Positions 56,626 to 64,000 of a stretch of DNA of 64,000 bases are shown here, piece after piece; position 1 is the stretch's first letter, and each line of letters starts with the position of its first letter. The notes under the pieces are model-generated. The model saw only the letters and a program-made list of their open reading frames with translations, had not been told where the DNA came from and did not search any database. A program made the position numbers and the translations under genes. The stretch comes from Adineta ricciae (Eukaryota; Rotifera; Eurotatoria; Adinetida; Adinetidae): NCBI GenBank assembly GCA_905250025.1, contig CAJNOJ010000006.1, positions 434,001-498,000 of the forward strand. Reading direction: 5' to 3'.

Positions 56626-57611
56626 ATTAGGCATTTGTCTCAGTAAGGATGATCTGTTTGTAACTTACACATACATCAAATCTCATTCTGCTATCCGAGA
56701 GAATCTCTAAACCGGTCCATTCTTTCTTTTGTTGCTATTCTAGTACGTATATTTTTTTCTCCTCTACTGTCCCATGTCCGTCTCGCCGTCCATTTTGGTC
56801 TATGTACAGTTCCTGTTTTTTTTCCCATTTTCTTTGTGATTTCTCTTTTTTTTTGGCCTTCACATGTCAAAAACATCGGAAAACGAATAGGAAATTTTTT
56901 TATATGAGTCTTTGTCAGTTGTGTTTTTTTCGAAAAAGCAAGAAATATGTTTGTATCTAATCACCATCCAATGACATGTATGTCAATGACAAGTCAGATG
57001 ATGATATTTTCTCCGCTTTCTATGTATGATCGTAATCGCTTTTTTTCTCTCAAAGCTTTCCTCTAGCGACCCATTTTATTTTCCGTTTGTTTATAGTCGA
57101 TTTATGTTATTTATTTGTCTTTGTTCTTTTTACTCTGCCAGAAACACAAAACACACTCGCTCTCTTCGTGATCCGTTTGTTTTATCTCATTTTTTTCAAC
57201 TTTTTTGTTGTTATTTATTTTCTGTTCACATTGCGGACATTTGATTTCAAAAATGTATACATCAACATTACCTGAATGATTGCTATCGCGACAAAATCGA
57301 AAAGATATCGAGGACCGACGGGTCATGTTTACAGGTACATACATTACTATTACTTCGATTAATTATTCAGATTGATATGCATAATAGACGATTTTATTAT
57401 TCCGCAATGGATAATTTCTTTTCCTTCTTCAATTAAGCAACGTGTACACTTCACTATTATCAAGCACAGAGAGAAAAAAACACATAAAAATGAAAACTGA
57501 CATACAAAGTTTTTTGATTAAATTCTTAAAAAAAACAAAAATCGTTCTGCTTTTTGAAATATGAGAACAGATTTACATATTTTTATATACAAAATAGAGG
57601 ATGAAACCTAC
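56626..57611. other. convergent 3' spacer NPC1 / NCK
   Basis: About 1 kb, T-rich on plus strand, holding the 3' regions of two convergent genes. ORFs are Phe/Leu-rich translations of T-runs and are not supported. Confidence 0.5.
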
Positions 57612-59372
57612 TCACTGATGATCGATATCGGTTACAATCAATGGTTTATTCAGATAGAGTTTATTACTTTGATCAGCATCATAAACCGGATGAGTTTTAT
57701 AATGATCGATCAATTCGTAGAGAGATTTAAACAAACGTTTGCCAATAAGATATCGATTTCCATCGTTGGACAATTCGATGCGAAAATGACGAATCACATC
57801 GACATCATCACGAATACTTAACGAATAATTTCCAATCTAAAAGAAATCACATACACATTTCTATTGAAATATTTGTCAACGTACTCGCCGTTCACTGTCT
57901 CGTATAAGGAAATCTCCCTTTTCATTTCCATATACTCTTAAATATCTTTCCGCTTCATCACGACTTAATAAACCATAATACCAACATTGATTTCTATATG
58001 GAGATTGATTCAATGTTAAATTTTGTAATGTTTCATTGATAATCGGCGACGACGGATAAATTCGATGCTGTAATAAGGTCGAAGGGCAATTCAATTTTTG
58101 TTCATCGTTCAAATTACTACATGTATCAAGTCTTCCATCTGAATGCGCAAATTTCGATGGTTTAATAACAAATGCATAATCATCATTCGATTTCGGAATA
58201 TGTAATGGGTGGGAATTGTGACGCATTTGCTGGTGATTTTCATTTACATTCGAATTAGCGCTACTCGACGACGAAAGGCCATTGGAGGAGGAAGACGATG
58301 GGCAATTAAATTGATTATTGATTTGATTTAACAAACTGAGAGAGTTTAAACTATCTGTGGTTTTCTAAAAACGAACAAATGTGTTTTTCGAGGAAAATTT
58401 TGCGTTTAAAATTCTTTACTTCGATAAGATAATTCGATGGATACCATCCGCGTTGTTTTTCATATTGTACCAACCACCATCCGTCTGCTTTCTTCTGTAA
58501 AACATTCACCCATAAGCCAACATTCAGGCTGATTTCGTCTTCACTGAAATATCCAAATCAGATTTTGAGAATTTCGAGAAGAAAACGAAAACATGTCACT
58601 TTACCTTTCAGCATCATAACGAAATTTCACAAGCGCGGAGGAAATGAACCGATCGTTCGAACAAACGTTACTTAGGACTTGCTTTTTACCAAGACGCTTC
58701 GATATTATTTTATCCAATAGAGAACGTTTTTCACGTCGTGCGAAATTTGATGGAATGTATCTACGAAATTCAAATCAGAATAAGATTCTATCTCTACATA
58801 GATTACGTGTGCGCAAAAGATTTGCATAACAACATCGAATGTCTATTGGATATATACATATATATATTTATATGAAAGATGAAAGATGAGACAGTTGTGT
58901 ACACTTTCAAAATGACAGAAAGATGAACTCTTTAAGTTACTGTTATATGATCAAGGATAATCAGTCGTTCTTTGTTTCCCTGCTGAATAGTATTGATCAT
59001 TCGATTAACTAATTATTCGTTGACGACAAATGAAACAAGGGATTTCTCTCACTCTATTTCGATACATATGGATCCGACCAATTTGATCGCGTTCTCTCGG
59101 AATAAAATGCAAACTGTTTCATCCTTGAATAGCCTTACCCTGTATCATCCGAATCGACACGTTTTACTTTCCACCAGAGACATGTGTCATCAAGTAAGAC
59201 AAGACGTTCATTTTTACTAATCGTTAATTCATGACTTTCTTGTGCATTGTAATTAAATTTTGCAATTACAATCTCGCCAGCATCTAATTGCAGAGCAAAG
59301 AGAAAAAAAGTGACAACGATCAGTCGGCATTAATTAATTCAACTTACTAATACTACTATTATTTTCTTGCAT
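57612..59372 (-). CDS. NCK: NCK-type SH3-SH3-SH2 adaptor
   Basis: Six exons: 59348-59372, 59139-59283, 58605-58760, 58420-58543, 57885-58364 and 57612-57836; 384 residues from MQENNSSINAGE. SH3-1 is EIVIAKFNYNAQESHELTIS ... LWWKVKRVDSDDTG, then YIPSNFARREKRS. SH3-2 is ALVKFRYDAESEDEISLN ... GWWLVQYEKQRGWYPSNYL. A linker rich in Ser/Asn/His/Pro follows where NCK normally has SH3-3; no third SH3 is found. The SH2 domain is CWYYGLLSRDEAERYL ... GDFLIRDSERR, YSLSIRDD, RYLIGKRLFKSLYELIDHYK and ends KLYLNKPL; the phosphotyrosine-binding Arg in FLIRDS is present. NCK links phosphotyrosine receptors to actin regulators. A TAG acceptor just before the start suggests a 5'-UTR intron. Confidence 0.88.
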
Positions 59373-61039
59373 ATTGCTTGAAATATCGACGGCATTCGAT
59401 CTACAATAAATATCAAGTGTAGACGTCGCGTTTCTTCTCCATAAACGTATATGTATCGAGAAGAAACAGAGCGAGAATGAAAGAGGAGAGAAAAAAAAAG
59501 AAACTGGCACTGTCAGTTTACTTTTTATATATAAAATCGATTTTTCCTCTTATCTACATTGACGAAAAAACGAATGAAGATTTTTCTTTTTCAAATACTC
59601 TTCAACAATCAAGAAAAAAAATAACATCTAATATACGCTCCGTTTATAGTCTAATGGATGATGTCACTCAAAAAAAAACCGAGTTGGTTTGACGGGTGCC
59701 CAGGCTGCTTCTTGCCCCCCTTCATATATACATACAAAGAAGCGATGCAGTTGCGTGCCGATGCACTGTCGTTCGTTTTTTTTCTCTATTTGCCTTGATA
59801 CAATGTACAATGGATCAAATTTTTCCTCTCTTCCCTTAATCGAATGTTCATATGAGAAAAAACGAAAAGAAAAACCTTGACAAAACACTCAGGATAGTTG
59901 ACTATCGCAAGTCATAAAGAAGTTTTATAAATACGCAAGGAATACAAAAGAAAGAATTTATGAATTCTTGTGAAATGATAATAAGATATTGAGAAGAGAA
60001 GATTGAACGTGTAAATACAAAGAGTTTGATCTTTATCATATTGAATAATGAAAAAGAAAACCCATGTGTCCTATTACTATTATCATCTTCATGATGAAGA
60101 CATATAATTATAATGAAAATACGGGTGAGAATGAGGAAGAAAGCGAAAACAAATAGATAAAAACGACGAGACATCTCAGTAACTATTTGAACAAGTCTGT
60201 TGTCTTTGTCTTTCTCTCTTTCTATAGCTACACATATATTTATAGAGCGATAATTGTAATGTGAAAATGCATGATCTCTCATGAGAGCACCTTACTGACT
60301 AAATATAAAGATCTATTTGTAGACATCAAGCACAACTTAACTTACATGCTACTATCTTCTTGTCGTTGACAAGATAGATAAAAACACATGAATGGACAAA
60401 AATAACAATAGGAGAAAAGTATCAGGCGAATAAAACTGTACGACTTGTCAACAATTGATTCACTTCAATTATATTATCTGTCTTATCAAAATAAACGATA
60501 ATAACAAAAGGAGACAACGACAAATATCAATGTTTATTTCATCGAACTAACAGACAAAAACCGGATCTCAATGTCTCCTTATATCGAGAAAATCTTCTGC
60601 ACAATCATTAAAAGTGACAGTTGGAGAATACAGAATGTCAATGGAAAAAAAAAGTAAACAAGAGACAGCAATTTAGAAGAATGCTTACCAGATTTGATGA
60701 GTTTTTCCTCGACCTCGATTAATCCAATTAGTACAAGCTGATAGAAATAACAAAAACATTTGATATCTGTTCCGGTGCTGTAGAAGGAAGAAATAAACAC
60801 ATTACCCTATTCAATAGAACATACGAATACAGGGTCAAATAGATATGTGTTACCAGCAATTCGATCTTTCATGTTGCTTGTAGCGACAGATGGATTGATG
60901 TTTTCATTGGCAGATTTTGTTGATCAATTAAAAAACGACGAAATTAAAAATAGAGTAGAGTTCTTTGTCTATTCGGACGGCTACTATTTATTATTTATTC
61001 TTAGAACATTTCCATTCTTCGATTTACATTACCTTCAAC
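59373..61039. other. divergent spacer NCK / SLBP
   Basis: About 1.7 kb, AT-rich with A-runs; probably holds NCK 5'-UTR exon(s) and the SLBP promoter. No protein-like ORF on either strand. Confidence 0.45.
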
Positions 61040-62757
61040 ATGTCAGCATCGAATACTCCAAGGTAAATTAACTAATCCGTCATAATTACGTTCGTAGAGA
61101 TGAGTAATTATCTTGTTTATCTAGTCGTATACGTCATACACCGAAAACAACTCGATCATACGATTCGAGTGACGGTGGAACGCCAAGTCCGGCACGTTTT
61201 CGATCGAAACGAAATTGTAACAATGAAACCAACGAAAAGTAAGAAGGGAAAAACAAGATTAGTGGTCCAAAGAAAACATCGCTTCCTAGCTCACAACGAC
61301 GGAATAAATATCATCCGTATCAAGCACCCGCGTGTTTTGATGAGAATGCTAACGATCAATTCCACGACGAAAATCATCGGTAAACGAAGGCAATATGATA
61401 GTGTTTTCTTTCCAATGGCTGCCATTCGTAATTTAGATTACCAAGTAAACCATCAACACCGAGCAATCGACCTAATAAATTGAATCTTAGAAATGATGAC
61501 AAACCAAGAACACCAAAGCCAAGGTGATAATGACGTTTTGTTTTGGTTTTCTCACGAAAGACTGTTTGCTTCAGTTTTGAAGAAGAACAACAAGAACTTC
61601 AAAAATCCTTGTCGAAAGATTGGTGTGACAAGATGGATAATGAAGAGGCAGAGGAAAAAAAATTACACAGGTAGATTTTCATCAGCAGTACGTTACTTTT
61701 CCTCAACGATATCTTTTATACGTTTAGTTTTATACTTTATCTGAAACAATTTTCTGTTCATGCAAATAAAACAACAGAAGAGATTCTTAGCTCAATCGAA
61801 TGTTGTCCGAAAGGTCAGCTAAATTAGATTTAGGAAACCTTTTTCATCTTGACTTTTCCTTCTAGAACTTCTACGACGTCAGAAGGAGATCAGTAAAGGC
61901 AAACTGTCGAAAGCGTATGAAGCGTATCTATCAGCTGTTCCTCGGTAAATATTCACAATGATATTTTTCGCCTGAAAATTGATTTTCTTCTTTTTTTCTT
62001 GCAGAAAATCTCGCATGCGACAACATCCACGTACACCATGCAAATATGCGAAAATGTCTCGACGTGGATTCGATGGTGCGATCAAAGCCTGGCGTCGAAA
62101 ACTGCATGAATTCGGTGCAGATAAGTATGTATTATGCAGTGAAATACGTTCAAAGAACGATCATAGTAGTTATACACATACTGGTGCCAAGCTGGCAACT
62201 ATAATTAACATGATCTGTTTCTATTAGGTAATGGTAGTGTGTTTGAGATAATGGAAACTGTAAATAATTCTATTTTCGGACTGGTAGTTAAATGATTGGA
62301 TGAGATTGAGAGTGTTTTGGGTTTCAAAGAATTGTGGACAGCTTTCACATTTAACGTGACCCTCGAATAAATCATTCCGGATGCCTTCACGGAACATCCA
62401 AAGCCATCTGTTAGTTATATTGGAAATGCTGTATTTGGTTGGATTTATGCTGTTGGAATCTGAATATTTCGCCTGTTTAGAACAAAAGAGAATGGTGGTC
62501 ATGATGACGATTCGATTTCATTGTCATCCTCATCACAACGTAGTGATGGCTGTTCAACGCCGTCATCTGCATCGATGAGCATGGATGATATCGATGAAAA
62601 CTTCTTACCAGATTTGTATGATTTTGAAGAATCACTCGTCGTTCAGTCTAACAACGATCAAGACATTGAACTCAAGTTTGGTGCAATTATTGATGCCGAT
62701 TCGATGGACACTATTGTTAATAATATGGATTCGCGTTCGGCGATGGCATTTGATTAA
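61040..62757 (+). CDS. SLBP: histone RNA stem-loop binding protein, with frame anomalies
   Basis: Binds the 3' stem-loop of replication-dependent histone mRNAs. Proposed exons: 61040-61062, 61125-61238, 61263-61379, 61437-61523, 61575-61670, 61778-61813, 61866-61944, 62005-62124 and 62481-62757. The RNA-binding domain is clear: LLRRQKEISKGKLSKAYEAY, then KSRMRQHPRTPCKYAKMSRR and GFDGAIKAWRRKLHEFGAD. The tail is Ser/Asp-rich and ends RSAMAFD. The N-terminal part (MSASNTPSRIRHTPKTTRSY ...) is disordered with TPSP sites, possible CDK targets. Two oddities: an in-frame TAA at 61240 is avoided only by a 24-nt GTAAG...TTAG intron, and the exon 5-6 join is off by one base next to an A8 run at 61655-61662. 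The gene may be fine with a sequence error, or one decaying copy. Confidence 0.85.
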
Positions 62758-63192
62758 TGATGAAATAATGGTAGAGGAAAAGCGTGAACGGAAATAAAAG
62801 AAAGAATATCAATGAACATGATGATTATTTTGTTACCTGCTATTTTCATATATTTACTCTTGTTCATTCGCATCGAATGGTAAATCAAGTCTTTAACGTC
62901 GTCAGATTCTTTTTCTCCATTTGTTCCCAAATATATATATTTTTGTGTCTATCTGATATACGTACGTTGTTTGGAATGTTCTTTTCTTTATATTTGTGTG
63001 CTGATATTTGCCTTTGTATATTTTTCTTCCCTGTCTCTTTCATTTAGCTGGTAGATATTGAAAAAAACAAAGAGAAAAAAAAATCAAGATCAGCGATGCT
63101 TATCTGCATTGACTTATGAGATCCATATATCCTTTCACGAAAATATCAACTACTTTTTTCTCGTTTGATTTGCAGATTGAATTGCCAAAAGA
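62758..63192. other. spacer SLBP / AP3M
   Basis: 435 bp between two plus-strand genes, T-rich, with an AATAAA-like signal at about 62794 (GAAATAAAAG). No gene seen. Confidence 0.5.
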
Positions 63193-64000
63193 ATGATCCA
63201 TAGTCTTTTTATCATTAATGGAGCTGGGTAAATATTAAAGCTTGACTAGTCCATCACGTTTTTGTCTGCTTTCCATAATAGGGATGTGTTTATGGAGAAG
63301 CATTGGAAAACAGTGGTCGGAAAATCAATCTGCGACTATTTTTTTGAAGCACAATCTAAGGTTATTATACGATAATCCTTGAATTCAGATTTTAAAAAAA
63401 CAACGTGTGTTCTGTTAGTGTGCTAATTCTGAAGATGTTCCACCAGTGATTGCTACACCACATCATTATTTAGTGAACATATTTCGTAATAATCTTTATT
63501 TCGTCGCTGTACTCACCAATGAAGGTCAGTTGTTTTAAATAGTTAAAACGATTCTGAACAAGTTTCGAACATTTTAGTTGCGCCATTGTTCGTCATTGAA
63601 TTTCTTCATCGAATAATGGACGTATTCGAGTACTATTTCGGAGAATGCACAGAAACATCATTAAAAGATAACTATGTCGTAGTTTATGAAGTAGGAGTAG
63701 CTCAATCGAACTGATTTCGTAATACATATATTTTAGTTACTGGATGAAATGCTGGATTCAGGATTGCCATTGGCAACTGAAACGAATATTTTGGAAGAGT
63801 TGATCAAACGACCAAATATTATTCTCAAGATGACAAAACTTATTACTGGAGATGATACAAAGTACGTCATATGGATTAAATGTAAAACTCTTTTTTCTTT
63901 TAGAATTCTTAACTAAAGACATAGGAGCGATAAAAAGGAACAATATAAGCTTAAATATCTTCTTCTAGCTTTGGTAATACACTTCCATCTAGTCAGTTAT
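63193..64000 (+). CDS. AP3M1: AP-3 complex subunit mu, N-terminal part (cut by right edge)
   Basis: Medium chain of the AP-3 adaptor for endosome-to-lysosome-related-organelle transport. Exons 63193-63227, 63282-63360, 63419-63524, 63578-63690, 63737-63861 and 63969 onward. The start is MIHSLFIINGAGDVFMEKHW, followed by VGKSICDYFFEAQSK, VPPVIATPHHYLVNIFRNN, PLFVIEFLHRIMDVFEYYFG, VVYELLDEMLDSGLPLATET and NILEELIKRP, then NFGNTLPSSQL at the edge. This is the longin-like sigma-type domain; the mu-homology domain lies beyond the window. Vertebrates have M1 and M2; the symbol marks the family. Confidence 0.95.

Noticed and set aside
57026-57344. Overlapping Phe/Leu-rich ORFs after NPC1
   Set aside because: T-rich 3' sequence read in several frames; no start context or conservation signal.
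60579-60838. Possible gene between NCK and SLBP
   Set aside because: Short ORFs without splice partners or motifs; more likely UTR or promoter.
61100-61483. 127-codon plus-strand ORF as a separate gene
   Set aside because: It overlaps SLBP exons 2-4 in another frame; the spliced SLBP frame gives TPSP-rich, family-like sequence and leads to the RNA-binding domain.

Overview
The window is a gene-dense stretch of animal nuclear DNA, AT-rich, with many short introns (mostly 45-65 nt, GT...AG, some GC...AG). The mix of ordinary metazoan housekeeping genes, ciliary genes, secreted-peptide genes and single-exon B-box/coiled-coil/propeller genes, with almost no mobile DNA, fits a compact spiralian genome. 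A bdelloid rotifer is my best guess (inference, not proven).

Layout. 1-4.3 kb: the 5' end of a secreted Cys-rich gene cut by the left edge, a long empty stretch, then two small secreted-peptide genes whose products end in amidation-type Gly. 4.3-10.7 kb (-): a complete Mi-2/CHD4 chromatin remodeller. 12.8-14.3 kb (-): a rhodopsin-class GPCR. 17.3-20.5 kb: G-protein beta-5 (-) and the dynein-assembly factor DNAAF10/WDR92 (+), head to head. 21.1-23.1 kb (-): a 12-exon RGG-rich disordered protein. 23.8-27.4 kb: ELP3 (-) and the ESCRT-I subunit MVB12 (+), head to head. 27.8-35.2 kb (-): an unrecognised 405-residue protein, a neuronal-calcium-sensor protein, a small unrecognised gene and two tandem B-box paralogues, with possible fragment exons between the two paralogues. 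35.8-42.6 kb (+): a FAM184-type coiled-coil gene whose first intron holds a second EF-hand gene on the opposite strand. 42.7-46.8 kb: an STKLD1-like pseudokinase (-) head to head with TOMM22 (+). 47.2-56.6 kb (+): EIF3L and NPC1. 57.6-59.4 kb (-): an NCK-like adaptor with only two SH3 domains. 61.0-62.8 kb (+): histone stem-loop binding protein, with frame problems. 63.2 kb to the edge (+): AP-3 mu, truncated by the window.

The genes do not form one pathway; this is normal eukaryotic neighbourhood structure with several divergent promoter pairs. No CRISPR array, rRNA, tRNA or recognisable transposon was seen. I did not find a clearly new multi-gene system. The points most worth following are the two amidated-peptide precursor candidates (one with two alternative Tyr-Gly ends, depending on a 56-nt intron), the NCK homologue lacking its third SH3, the nested EF-hand gene, the SLBP frame anomalies, and the unrecognised single-exon gene at 27.8-29.0 kb. 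Exon coordinates were worked out by hand from splice-site motifs and codon phase. Totals agree well with known family lengths for CHD4, GNB5, DNAAF10, ELP3 and EIF3L.
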